Source: Notospermus geniculatus (Eukaryota > Nemertea > Pilidiophora > Heteronemertea > Lineidae). From it: a stretch of DNA of 64,000 nt. The stretch is from NCBI GenBank assembly GCA_002633025.1, contig NMRB01000849.1:102603-166602 (forward strand). The letters are read 5' to 3'. The first letter of the stretch is position 1. Each line of letters begins with the position of its first letter. A model generated the notes under the pieces. The model saw nothing but the letters and a program-made list of their open reading frames with translations. It was not told the origin of the DNA and did not search any database. This document shows, in pieces, positions 10,659 through 22,957 of this stretch. The position numbers and the translations under genes are program-made.

Positions 10659-13600
10659 TTCATGGGTGTCGGGATATGTGCTGTTGGTATATGGGCTTGG
10701 TCAGAAAAGGATGTCTTCTCCAATATAAGCCGCCTGACAACAATCACAGTCGACCCAGCATTGATCCTGATCATCAGTGGAGGGGTCATGTTTATTATAG
10801 GATTTGCAGGATGTACTGGTGCTCTCAGGGAAAACACTTGTTTATTATTATTTGTGAGTATGGCAAGATTATGTTCACAGCTTGTTAGGGAAAGGTCATA
10901 TTGAATGGCAGTACTGCTGGCATGTTTGGAGTGGCAACTCTAGATATATACACTCATCAGATAGAAAGTTTGTCTGTTGTACAGCTACTATTATTGAATA
11001 TCATTATATCATGTTTCTTACTTGGCACAGTTTGAAGTGTCCTGACTCACTGTAATGTATACTATCTGTTCCATTTACAGAGTTGCTCTAGTTATCACTG
11101 TTTACCTGAGTCCTGATGTTTTTCTAACACTCACTATTTTCTCTTTCACTTTCAGTACTGTGTGGCTATAGGAGTAATATTTTTCGCAGAGCTTATTCTG
11201 GGCATCCTAGGTTTTGTATATAAGGACTGGGTAAGTATTTTGTGGAGGAACAGTGACCACCTGTACTCACCGAGAGGGACAGAGTTACAGGGTGTCACAG
11301 CATCATGTCTGGATATGAAAAATCAAACTTACATTTATTCCCTTCATTTTGGATGTGTAAATCTCCACAGATTGTCAGTGCCATGTTGAACCTGTGTTAT
11401 GTTTTTAGAGCAAATAAAAGACCAGTTCTGAAGACACTTATTTTTGTTTATTTTATGAGAAGAAGATGGAATAATTGCACCCTTCTTCCAGTTCCAAACA
11501 TGATGTGTCACTGTGAACATTCTGTGGTTCTGTTATCTCATTAATAATCAGAATATCTCAGCAGAGATGACATGCACTGTACCGTGTATGTTTTACCTTC
11601 ACTTGATGAATTTGGCCCATGGAATGTTTGCAGGGTTTCCGCCAGAAAAAAAAATTTGGGGATGGACAAAATAATTTCAAAAAAAAAATTCAAAAAAATT
11701 TCAAAAAAATTTTTTTTGGATTTTTTATTTGGATTTTTTCACAAAACATTGTACATGGACTGCAAGATAACATGATGGTATAATAATATGATGTTTTGAA
11801 AAGAAAAAAGACAAGATTTAAAGAAAAAAAATTCATTCTTTCTCAAAAATTTGGGGATGGATTTATCCCCAAATAATTTTCTTGGGGATGGAATTCTCCC
11901 CTCTGGCGGAAACCCTGGTTTGGGTGGTGAGGAAGCATAAGTACCATGTTGAGTAGATTTTGAAGGAAGTGCTTTAGTCACTTTCTTTATTGTCATTCAT
12001 CTATTTTGATGCTTTAGCAAAATTAAATTCAGAAACTGTATTAACAATTTATCAGGTGGTTGTTGTCGTTATTGATGCCACAGTTAATTCTCCCCATAAA
12101 ATGTGCAGTGTACCTTTGGTACTTGTATCTCGTCTGCATGCTTATTTCCCCTTCGTCTCAAAAGTGTATTGTTTATTTGGTAGAAATGCATGATTATTCC
12201 CCGATAACCAATTTTCAAACTCAAGAAAAGAGATTAACGTCAGTGGATTTAGTCAAGTTTAAACACGTGATATCCCAAATATGTCAAAAACTTCATGTTG
12301 TTTCTTATGTTTACTTCTGATACATTTTCAAGTCATATGACAACATTGCACCTTGCATATCATATGGCTAGGCTCAAAGATGTCAAATGGTTTCATCTGA
12401 TACCGATATCTGGAATTCTTGTTTAGTTGTGGCCATTTTGATATCATGGCACCTGTTGTGTGTTTGAATGCTTCTGAGTTGCTGGCAGAGTGAATCGTAG
12501 ACTGTACAGTACACTCTACTTACCGGTATATTTCTAGTTTGCTTTTAGGTGTTTTTGATTTTATGTTACATGACTTTACTGTAGTTCTGTCTTTTGTTTT
12601 CTCATAGTTTTTGGCTTATCACATTGCGACCTTTTTAAGGGCCCAAATCATGCAGCAAAGATACCAACTATTTGTAAAATTAAAAAGGCAACATGTAGCA
12701 GTTTTAAACCACTGACAATCCTTCCTCAACAAAATTTCTACGTTGTTGTGACCCTTGAGAAAACATGAGGCATTGTGTCTTTAGTAGCAAACTGTGTCAC
12801 TTTGTCCATCAGCTTGCGGCCCTGGTCTCTTTGCTTTGATTTCTTGATAAGCCTCTAGCTTACATTGTGCGCTATGTTGTAATCTGCATGCAGGTTAAAC
12901 AACAGTTGAAAGATCAGATGACCAATTTAGTTGTCCATTATCGAGACGACCAGGACTGGCAGAATCTTATAGATTGGATGCAGTTTGAATGGGTAAGTTA
13001 TTCTGAGGCACTGGTGGTGTGATAGTCTAGCTTTCTTGCATGTGGCACCCTTCCTTGCACAGGTCAGGGTTCCCCCTGGATCTTGGAAAGTTTTCTTCAC
13101 TTTTGGAATTTCTATTAGTCACTCCTGAATTATCATGAAAATCCTGGTCAAAATCAATGAATTGACTATTTTCCAATAGTCACTTAGCACATTTCATTCT
13201 TCAATGACTAAAGTGAGGAGTGGCAGCGGGAACCCTGACAGGTACAGTATTCTCATTCTATCAGACATCTCCTCCTCACATGGCTGTCTTAAAGGTAAGA
13301 TTGAACTTGACCATGGGCCGTGTTCACAATGCCACCACAAGGCTAAATGATCATTATCTTATCTGAATCTGATCAGTCTTCCATTGATTGGTAACTGAAG
13401 AAAACACTGGTATGACAAGATACCAGTGAACTCATCAGGGCCGTATTTAGCTTTTTGGTCCAGGGGGGGGGGGGAGTAAAAGCCTCTCTGGGGGCAGAAT
13501 TTTTGCTGTTTTTTGCCCAAAATCCACATGAAAATCACATTTTTTGGTTGTACTGCCCACCTTCCCCCCCACTAAATACGGCCCTGCTTATAACTTGTCA

Positions 13601-15587
13601 GTTGAATGGAAGTCTTTTGAAAAGTAAGGTCCCTGAACTCAAGGTCATGGGGTCATGGTCATGGTGTCTTGACTTATATTATCAACACGTCTGAGGCCTT
13701 GAGGACAGTTATATTTGGTGCTCTATGGTAAGTTATTAATGAGGTAAGTTGTTATTCGGTCTCACAGCATGCTTTAAGTACTAAGTCTGTGTTCTGTAGT
13801 CTGTGTGGCTTCAGTGGCTCCCTCTCTTGGTAACATCCCTAATTAGCTGAGTGATGTTAACCCTTTAAACTCTGGCAGGTCAAGACGCAGATCAAGACTC
13901 AACTCAAAGTCACAATAGATAAATACCGAGATGATTCAGACTTACAGAATCTAATCGACTGGGTGCAAGCAGAATGGGTAAGGCTCACATCATACACGGC
14001 CCTGCTTGAACTCCCTTTATTCTTTATATTAAATCGGTGGTTGGCAAACCAGTGGCTTCTTTTTGATTCCCTCGGTCCCTTACCTTGTTAGTGTGATTGA
14101 GGCTACCAGAAGGCTCCTGCTATTGGCTCGGACGAATGCTTTGCGAGTTACTATTGGTCTTGTTGATCAGGCTGGTGAACAGTTTTGAAAAAGTAACAGG
14201 TAGTATCCTTGCTGAATGAGCAACCGTGCTGAAGATGATTGTGCAGTGAATGGAGACTTTGGAAAGTGGCATTGCCTGCTTGGACTGGCTGCTATTTGAA
14301 TGTAAAAAACAGGCAATTTCCCTGAATGGGAGTTAGGCTTATCTAATGAGAGTAAGTTTTGCTGTTTGAGAGTGAGAACACTTTGTTGTTCTTGTCCTGT
14401 TTTTACTTTCAGCTGAGTAAGCAGAATTGATTGAGTAACATTGTGCTTGTCAGTAAAAAACTTAGCAAGTGAGCCAGGAGGATGTCTTTTGACTCAGTAG
14501 TGCTATGACTGATAGTGTTTTAGTATCCCGCTGTCCATCTGTGCCTCGTCCCTGTGTTTCATAGTCTTACTCTTCTTTAAGCTTCATTGCTGTGGGGTGG
14601 ACGGAGCAGATGATTGGGACCTAAACATGTATTTTAACTGCTCATCAAAGAGTGCCGAAAAATGTGGTGTACCGTTTTCATGCTGCCGACCTAAGCCAGG
14701 GGTAAGTGAAGCAAAACTTGTATGATTACAAGCTTTGATCAAATTGCTGGCCTACTCTAGCACTCCTTCAACTTTGTGCCAGAGTCGGGATGATCCTAGC
14801 TGAAAGGGACACTGTATTGCCACCTTTTGTCAACAGCCGGCGCCACCGGTGGTGATTGCATCTTTCTCCAATAACGTAGTTTTTTTGCCTTGTGCCCCGG
14901 TAGGTGAATGTATGATTACAATGCAATATATACATAGATACCTTAGGAATGAAAGTTTAACTCTAAGCCTATATTGTCAATAGAGGTCTCGCTTAACGCA
15001 GGTATTTTAGAGCAGGATAAGGAAGGAATACCGGTACCATGGCTTTAAGTCTAATATAAAAATGAGTGGACCCTCGCTCTTACAAGGGGGTACTGTACAA
15101 GATACTCAGCCCTGATCTCCTTCCAGGAGGAGTTAATCAACAAACAGTGTGGATACTACGTACGTCATGACAGTCAACAAGGAGTCAGCTCACTCTCAGA
15201 GAAAATCTATACAACAGGGTGTTTAGAGGCCGGGGAGAAATGGCTGGAGGAACATTTGATACCAGTGGCAGGTGTGGCAGTCTCGGTCGCTCTCATTCAG
15301 GTGAGAACATTTGATACCAGTGGCAGGTGTGGCAGTCTCGGTCGCTCTCATTCAGGTGAGAGCTCTCGTTTGATGAGTAGAAAAAGCAGGATTCCCTTCA
15401 GGGCAGCTCAAAGTATTGGACCAAAATGGTGCCATATCAAAATTGAAAGCAGAGTGCCAGAAGGGTATCAGAGGATCTGTGATTCTTATGTTTCATGGTC
15501 AGAACTTTTCTTTTTCAGATTCTTGGTATCTGCTTCGCCCAGAATCTTCGCAGTGACATCTTCGCCCAGCGAGCCAAGTGGCACTGA
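10659..15587 (+). CDS. TspanC8-type tetraspanin, first exon missing
   Basis: Exons 10659-10853, 11156-11230, 12894-12992 or 13879-13977, 14582-14701, 15127-15300 and 15519-15587 all join in phase 0 and give about 243 residues with one of the alternatives. Visible parts: end of TM1, TM2 with [20 protein letters not shown]3 ([20 protein letters not shown]), a large loop with CCG, and TM4 followed by [20 protein letters not shown]. The large loop has eight cysteines, which defines TspanC8 tetraspanins (vertebrate TSPAN5, 14, 17 and others). By family knowledge these bind ADAM10 and control its trafficking. The start codon and N-terminal tail are not in the visible sequence. The last three exons recur at 18983-20044. 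Which human paralogue is closest cannot be settled by eye. Confidence 0.9.
11631..11917. mobile_element. MITE with CAGGGTTTCCGCCAGA termini
   Basis: Sixteen-base inverted ends (cagggtttccgccaga and tctggcggaaaccctg) flank an A/T-rich interior repeating ttggggatgga. It lies in a tetraspanin intron. Confidence 0.8.
12894..12992 (+). other. Tetraspanin alternative exon a (large loop)
   Basis: A 99-bp exon, phase 0 at both ends, flanked by gcatgcag and gtaagtt. It encodes 33 residues starting VKQQLKDQM and ending [10 protein letters not shown], the helix between TM3 and the CCG motif. Exon b at 13879-13977 encodes the homologous 33 residues. Confidence 0.85.
13064..13238. mobile_element. MITE with TCAGGGTTCCC termini
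   Basis: Inverted ends tcagggttccccctg and cagcgggaaccctga, with further internal complementarity (attagtcact and agtcactta; actaaagtg). It sits in the intron between the two alternative tetraspanin exons. Confidence 0.7.
13436..13586. mobile_element. MITE with CAGGGCCGTATTTAG termini
   Basis: Perfect 15-bp inverted ends (cagggccgtatttag and ctaaatacggccctg) around a 120-bp interior containing ttttttgcccaaaatc. It is the fuller copy of the element at 8502-8660 and also lies between the two alternative tetraspanin exons. Confidence 0.85.
13879..13977 (+). other. Tetraspanin alternative exon b (large loop)
   Basis: A 99-bp exon, phase 0 at both ends, flanked by ctctggcag and gtaagg. It encodes 33 residues starting VKTQIKTQL and ending [10 protein letters not shown]. 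It shares YRDD and QNLIDW with exon a but differs at roughly half of the positions, so it is an old duplicate rather than an assembly echo. Confidence 0.85.
15252..15361 (+). repeat. 55-bp tandem repeat across a tetraspanin donor site
   Basis: The last 49 bp of the exon ending at 15300 plus gtgaga are repeated once, so a second donor (CAG|gtgag) lies at 15355/15356. Use of the second donor would add 55 nt and shift the frame. The same arrangement occurs in copy B (19712-19821). Confidence 0.9.
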
Positions 15588-16404
15588 CATCAGCTCTCCT
15601 AAGTCAGACGTTGGTCTGGCTTACAGTCAACATCAGAAAGAGACTTAAGAACATGACTGATCTGTGGAACAGATGAGTTACTACAGTCAATCCCCAGACA
15701 GTCATGGGACTATCTTATTGAGGAATTTGCCTTAAAATATTTTGCCTGCTGGATGGAGCTTTGCTACGTAACAAATGTCAAGATCAAATGACCATCTTAC
15801 AACATCATTGCCTTATAAGGGGACAAAATTTGTCTTCAGCTTGTGTAGAACAAAAGAATTTGGGGGAGTCACAGGGATATTTCAATGTTGCAATGGCCTG
15901 ATCTCATCTTCTCAGAGAGACCCCTTCAGTATGAGCAGTGGAGAAATCATGGATTAAGAATCACATGTTGGATCATCTCATTGTTGAGACTCAAATATCT
16001 CATCCTACGTCTTCTACACCAAAGGTTTTATCATGATTGATGATGGGTGATCTTAGGCCCTGGTGGCTCCGTACCCTAGTAGGGAACTGATGCGGTCTTC
16101 AATAAGAGATACTGTCCATCCTGAGTAGGTTAAACCTACCGGTATCTCCAGATGGTGCCGTGTTAAACAACAAGAATCTCATGCTTCATCCTGTGTGAGT
16201 GAGGATCAACCCGGTGTTTATTTTGGTTGATATCTCATACCTAAAGCCGCTGAAGAAAATAACAAAACCTGCTATTGAGATTCAATCAAAAACAATCTCT
16301 TTTGTGTTCAGTTGTCAGTGATTTTTCGGTGTGGGCTGGAAAGCAGCCTTCTATGTTCTCTTGATTATGATAATCATGTCATTGATTTGAGTGCCTGGCA
16401 TGGG

Positions 16405-16915
16405 TTTGGATACATCACGTGTGACATACATCACATGTGTGACATACATCACAGGTGTGACATGTATCACGTGTGACATACGACATGCATCACATGTGTG
16501 ACATGCATCATGTGTGACATACGTCACATGTGTGACATGTATCATATGTGTGACATACATCACATGTGTGGCATGCATCACATGTGTGACATGCATCATG
16601 TGTGACATACGTCACATGTGTGACATGTATCACATGTGTGACATACATCACATGTGACATACATTGCATCACATGTGTGACATGCATCATGTGTGACATA
16701 CGTCACATGTGTGTGACATGCATCACACGTGTGACATACATCACATGTGTCATATGCATCACATTTGTACATGCATCACATGTGTGACATACATCACATG
16801 TGTGACATGCATCACATGTGTGACATGCATCACATGTGTGACATGCATCACATGTGTGACATGCATCACATGTGTACAGACATCACATGTGTGACATACA
16901 TCACATGTGTGACGT
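16405..16915. repeat. Satellite array of an 18-bp near-palindromic unit, copy A
   Basis: Many units of about 18 bp, acatgcatcacatgtgtg, with variants. The unit contains two palindromes (atgcat and cacatgtg), so the array reads almost the same on both strands. It yields meaningless His/Met/Cys-rich frames on both strands. It lies in the 3' region of the tetraspanin. Confidence 0.95.
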
Positions 16916-17099
16916 TCTTGATTTCACTCTATGTCTTCTACACCAAAGATTTCATCATGATTGATAGTGGTTCATCTTAGGCCATGATGGTATAATTGGA
17001 TCCATAAAACTTATGATTGTGAATGAGAATGACCACTCAGTGGCTTCATTCTGGCAATGTTGTGCATAATATGAAAATATTAAGCTTCAAAAGCAAATA

Positions 17100-17206
17100 T
17101 CATCCTCCTATAGCAGGGCTTTGGTCTCACTCCTCGTCATACGCTCACACATTAAGTGTGAGTGGATGAAGAGGACTGAGCTAAAACCCCTGCTCTGGGA
17201 GGATGA
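17100..17206. mobile_element. Short foldback element (copy A)
   Basis: Inverted arms tcatcctcctatagcagggc and the complement of aaaacccctgctctgggagga. The same hairpin lies at 21871-21976 in copy B. Confidence 0.6.
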
Positions 17207-18982
17207 TTACCGGTAGATGTTGTTTTTGGACTGGATCATTTCTGGTGATGACCCACCACCTTACTGAGACTAGTGAATAAGGCCTGTCTTTACTGATGAA
17301 CAAGGCATATCCTTACAGTATACTACATGTAGTAACCTTGAAAGTGAGTGCAGTGTCTGAGGTCGGCTGTGAGCTAGAAGGGACACAGTTTCTAAGCTCA
17401 CTGCTTCTATTGTAAATCATTTATATACCAGCTCGCAAAAGAGAATGCAACTTACTATTAATGAATGTATTTTTATAGTTGATCTATTGTACAACATGTT
17501 TATTGTAGATTAGGTGTTAATTCATTAATTACTGAGCCTCTTCTGTTTGAGGTCATCGATATGTACGGTAAATGTATTTATAGTGGGTGGATTATGAGAA
17601 GGGCTTTGGTCTCCTAAAGGAACCTGCATCAAAACCTGACATGGCTGGTTGTGACATATTCTCTAATCAGATATGTTGTCTATCAGTCAGTCAGTGTTCA
17701 GAATCACTCTGTGGACAGTCAACCGTTGCCCTCGGTATCTGATGTTGATATTGACTGAGTCTCTCAACGTTAATCGTGTCAAGCTTGCACTCTCACCTCT
17801 TACTTCCATTTCTTCCATAAACAGCCAACTTTGATTCACTTCTGGTCACCACATCCACGATGTAGTTTATTGCAGACTTTACTTCCATTTCAACTCCATG
17901 GCAGATTGGTCCAATTTGAGACTCTCAATATCATGCATTTTGCTAAACTATAAAAGAAGATCCAGCAGTTATTGATTTGATCTTTGTGTGTGTGTGTGTG
18001 GTGCTGTCACATTTGTTTTCAAGCAGTGGTTAATGTCAGGGATCAGAAGAATGTGTTCCAGTTTGTTATGTCTATCTGGACACGTCGCTCTAGTCAAGGC
18101 TTAAAAACCAAGTGAATTATTCTTCCTTGTGATTTGGGGGTTACGATAGAATGGGACTTAAGCATAGGTATTCAAAAGCTTTAAGCACATTTCTTATGCC
18201 TGCAAGCTGGTTTCTGTCCCTTCTCATGTGTCGGTGCGTTGGCCTCCCCACTGAAGTCCTGAATCAGCTGAGAGGTCTCCCGTCTCATATAACGCACCAT
18301 AGATATGTTGTATATCTTGATGGGACAGGGAACTAGTCTGAAGGGTAGGAAACAATCTCGTCCCCAGGGTCCAACTGTTCCTTGGCTGTGAGGTGGTCGC
18401 ATTTAATGTTGTCTGCGAGTTATGATCAGCACCCTCTAGTGCCAAGATTTGGGGGTCAGAAACATGGTTTACTGAGGGGTATCTTTGCATCCATAACATT
18501 TGTGTTATCACACAAATCGTGATGATCTGACCATAAATGCTTTGCCAGTTACTATTGGTCTTGTTGATCAGGCTGGTGAACAGTTTTGAAAAAGTAACAG
18601 GTAGTATCTTTGCTGAATGAGCAACCGTGCTGAAGATGATTGTGCAGTGAATGGAGACTTCGGAAAGTGGCATTGTCTGCTTGGACTGGCTGCTATTTGA
18701 ATGTAAAAAACAGACAATTTCCCTGAATGGGAGTTAGGCTTATCTAATGAGAGTAAGTTTTGCTGTTTGAGAGTGAGAACACTTTGTTGTTCTTGTTCTG
18801 TTTTTACTTTCAGCTGAGTAAGCAGAGTTGATTGAGTAACATTGTGCTTGTCAGTAAAAAACTTAGCAAGTGAGCCAGGAGGATGTCTTTTGACTCAGTA
18901 GTGCTATGACTGATAGTGTTTTAGTGTCCCGCTGTCCGTCTGTGCCTCGTCCCTGTGTTTCATAGTCTTACTCTTCTTTAAG

Positions 18983-20044
18983 CTTCATTGCTGTGGGGTG
19001 GACGGAGCAGATGATTGGGACCTAAACATGTATTTTAACTGCTCATCAAAGAGTGCCGAAAAATGTGGTGTACCGTTTTCATGCTGCCGACCTAAGCCAG
19101 GGGTAAGTGAAGCAAGCCTTGTATGATTACAAACTTTGATCAAATAGCTGGCCTACTCTAGCACTCTAGGCCTACTCTAGCACTCTAACTTTGTGCCAGA
19201 GTCGGGATGATCCTAGCTGAAAGGGACACTGTATTGCCACTTTTTGTCAACAGCCGGCGCCACCGGTGGTGATTGCATCATTCTCCAATACCGTAGTTTT
19301 GCCTTGTGCCCCGGTAGGTGAATGTATGATTACAATTCAATCTATACAATGTATATACCGGTAGATACCTTAGGAATGAAAGTTTAACTCTAGGCCTATA
19401 TGATAAGTGTCCCTATTTCATATCCTATATAATAAGTGGTAGTTTTACAACATTGTCAATAGCACAGGCATTTTAGAGCAGGATAAGGAAGGAATACCGT
19501 GGCTTTAAGTTTAATACAAAAATGAGTGGACCCTCGCTCTTACGAGGGGGTACTGTACAAGATACTCAGCCCTGATCTCCTTCCAGGAGGAGTTAATCAA
19601 CAAACAGTGTGGATACTACGTACGTCATGACAGTCAACAAGGAGTCAGCTCACTCTCAGAGAAAATCTATACAACAGGGTGTTTAGAGGCCGGGGAGAAA
19701 TGGCTGGAGGAACATTTGATACCAGTGGCAGGTGTGGCAGTCTCGGTCGCTCTCATTCAGGTGAGAACATTTGATACCAGTGGCAGGTGTGGCAGTCTCG
19801 GTCGCTCTCATTCAGGTGAGAACTCTCGTTTGATGAGTAGAAAAAGCTGGATTCCCTTCAGGGCAGCTCAAAGTATTGGACCAAAATGGTACCATATCAA
19901 AATTGAAAGCGAAATGACAGGGTATCAGAGGATCTGTGATTCTTATGTTTCATGGTCAGAACTTTTCTTTTTCAGATTCTTGGTATCTGCTTTGCCCAGA
20001 ATCTTCGCAGTGACATCTTCGCCCAGCGAGCCAAGTGGCACTGA
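18983..20044 (+). pseudogene. Duplicated last three tetraspanin exons, without the 5' exons
   Basis: Exons 18983-19102, 19587-19760 and 19976-20044 repeat the tetraspanin exons at 14582, 15127 and 15519 with the same lengths, phases and splice sites. The encoded residues look unchanged ([12 protein letters not shown] at the start, [10 protein letters not shown] then stop at the end). No exons for TM1 to TM3 lie between the copies, so this cannot make a tetraspanin alone. It could serve as alternative 3' exons of the upstream gene, be a non-functional remnant, or be an assembled second haplotype. Confidence 0.8.
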
Positions 20045-20409
20045 CATCAGCTCTCCTAAGTCGGACGTTGGTCTGGCTTACAGTCAACATCAGAAAGAGA
20101 CTTAAGAACATGACTGATCTGTGGAACAGATGAGTTACTAATCCCCAGACAGTCATGGGACTATCTTATTGAGGAATTTGCCTTAAAATATTTTGCCTGC
20201 TGGATGGAGCTTTGCTACTTAACAAACGTCAAGATCAAATGACCATCTTACAACATCATTGCCTTATAAGGGGACAAAATTTGTCTTCAGCTTGTGTAGA
20301 ACAAAAGAATTTGGGGGAGTCACAGGGATATTTTCAATGTTGCGATGGCCTGATCTCATCTTCTCAGAGAGACCCCTTCAGTATGAGCAGTGGAGAAATC
20401 ATGGATTAA

Positions 20410-20654
20410 AGGAGCTGAACGTCCAAGTTGTAAACAAACTGGTTTGTTTACAAACAGTGGCAGCAAACTAGTTTTATTCCTTCGTGAAGGTGGCAGCACC
20501 AGTGATCATTAGACTGGTGCCGGTCCAATGCAACTCACTCCAATGCAACTCACTCACGTCAGTACATATCACCGACAATAGGTGGCAGCACCGCAGGCGT
20601 CGCGTGGATAGAGAACCAGTGAGTGAGTGTTTACAGCTTGGACGTCCAGCTCCT
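20410..20654. mobile_element. TTAA-flanked MITE, present only in copy B
   Basis: A 245-bp insertion bounded by TTAA on both sides (20406-20409 and 20655-20658). The 18-bp ends aggagctgaacgtccaag and cttggacgtccagctcct are inverted with one mismatch. Copy A has a single TTAA at 15954-15957, an empty site. TTAA target duplication is typical of piggyBac-type transposition. There is no coding capacity. Confidence 0.85.
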
Positions 20655-21111
20655 TTAAGAATCACATGTCGGATCATCTCATTGTTGAGACTCTCAAATA
20701 TCTCATCCTACATCTTCTACACCAAAGGTTTTATCTTGATTGACGATGGGTGATCTTAGGCCCTGGTGGCTCCATACCCTAGTAGGGAACTGATGCTGTT
20801 TTCAATAAGAGATACTGTCCATCCTGAGTAGGTTAAACCTACCGGTATCTCCAGATGGTGCCGTGTTAAACAACAAGAATCTCATGCTTCATCCTGTGTG
20901 AGTGAGGATCAACCCGGTGTTTATTTTGGTTGATATCTCATACCTAAAGCCGCTGAAGAAAATAACAAAACCTGCTATTGAGATTCAATCAAAAACAATC
21001 TCTTTTGTGTTCAGTCGTCAGTGATTTTTCGGTGTGGGTTGGAAAACAGCCTTCTATGTTCTCTTGATTATGATAATCATGTCATTGATTTGAGTGCCTG
21101 GCACGGGTTTG

Positions 21112-21685
21112 GATACATCACGTGTGACATACATCACATGTGTGACATACATCACATGTGTGACATACATCACATGTGTGACATGCATCACGTGTGACAT
21201 ACGACATGCATCACATGTGTGACATGCATCATGTGTGACATACGTCACATGTGTGACATGTATCATATGTGTGACATACATCACATGTGTGACACATCAC
21301 ATGTGTGACATGCATCATGTGTGACATATGTCACATGTGTGACATGTATCACATGTGTGACATACATCACATGTGTGACATACATCACATGTGTGACATG
21401 CATCACATGTGTGACATGCATCACATGTGTGACATGCATCACATGTGTGACATACATCGCATGTGTGACATACATCACATGTGTGACATGCATCACGTGT
21501 GACATACGTCACATGTGTGTGACATGCATCACACGTGTGACATACATCACATGTGTCATATGCATCACATGTGTCATATGCATCACATGTGTGACATACA
21601 TCACATGTGTGACATGCATCACATGTGTGACATGCATCACATGTGTACAGACATCACATGTGTGACATACATCACATGTGCGACG
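21112..21685. repeat. Satellite array of the 18-bp unit, copy B
   Basis: Counterpart of 16405-16915 in the second large copy, with a somewhat different number and order of units. Confidence 0.95.
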
Positions 21686-22957
21686 TTCTTGATTTCACTC
21701 TTTGTCTTCTACACCAAAGATTTCATCATGATTGATAGTGGTTCATCTTAGGCCCTGATGGTATAATTGGATCCATAAAACTTATGATTGTGAATGAGAA
21801 TGACCACTCAGTGGGTTCATTCTGGCAATGTTGTGCATAATATGAAAATATTAAGCTTCAAAAGCAAATATCATCCTCCTATAGCAGGGCTTTGGTCTCA
21901 CTCCTCATCATACGCTCACACAATAAGTGTGAGTGGATGAAGAGGACTGAGCTAAAACCCCTGCTGTGGGAGGATGATTAGATGTTGTTTTTGGACTGGA
22001 TCATTTCTGGTGATGACCCACCACCTTACTGAGACTAGTGAATAAGGCCTGTCTTTACTGATGAACAAGGCATATCCTTACAGTATACTACATGTAGTAA
22101 CCTTGAAAGTGAGTGCAGTGTCTGAGGTCGGCTGTGAGCTAGAAGGGGAAGGGACACAGTTTCTAAGCTCATTGCTTCTATTGTAAATCATTTATATACC
22201 AGCTCGCAAAAGAGAATGCAACTTACTATTAATGAATGTATTTTTATAGTTGATCTATTGTACAACATGTTTATTGTAGATTAGGTGTTAATTCATTAAT
22301 TAATGAGCCTCTTCTGTTTGACGGAGGTCATCGATATGTAAATGTATTTATAGTGGGTGGATTATGAGAAGGGCTTTGGTCTCCTAAAGGAGCCTGCATC
22401 AAAACCTGACATGGCTGTTTGTGACATATTCTCTAATCAGATATGTTGTCCATCAGTCAGTCAGTGTTCAGAATCACTCTGTGTGGACAGTCAACCGTTG
22501 CCCTCGGTATCTGATGTTGATATTGACTGAGTCTCTCAACGTTAATCGTGTCAAGCTTGCACTCTCACCTCTTACTTCCATTTCTTCCATAAACAGCCAA
22601 CTTTGATTCACTTCTGGTCACCACATCCACGATGTGGTTTATTGCAGACTTTACTTCCATTTCAACTCCATGGCAGATTGGTCCAATTTGAGACTCTCAA
22701 TATCATGCATTTTACTAAACTATAAAAGAAGATCCAGCAGTTATTGATTTGATCTTTCTGTGTGTGTGTGGTGGTGCTGTCACATTTGTTTTCAAGCAGT
22801 GGTTAATGTCAGGGATCGGAAGAATGTGTTCCAGTTTGTTATGTCTATCCGGACACGTCGCTCTAGTCAAGGCTTAAAAACCAAGTGAATTATTCTTCCT
22901 TGTGATTTGGGGGTTACGATAGAATGGGACTTAAGCATAGGTATTCAAAAGCTTTAA

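Larger units (their letters stand above)
14133..18535. repeat. Large direct duplication, copy A
   Basis: From atgctttgc to gatgatctgaccata this block recurs at 18536-24344 with scattered substitutions and small indels. Copy A holds the tetraspanin exons 14582-14701, 15127-15300 and 15519-15587, the acatcacatgtg satellite and downstream sequence. It lacks two insertions present in copy B, so it supplies their empty sites at TTAA 15954-15957 and 18181-18184. Confidence 0.9.

Noticed and set aside
16351-16980. His/Met/Cys-rich and Thr/His-rich open frames on both strands
   Set aside because: They are translations of the near-palindromic 18-bp satellite and appear on both strands equally.
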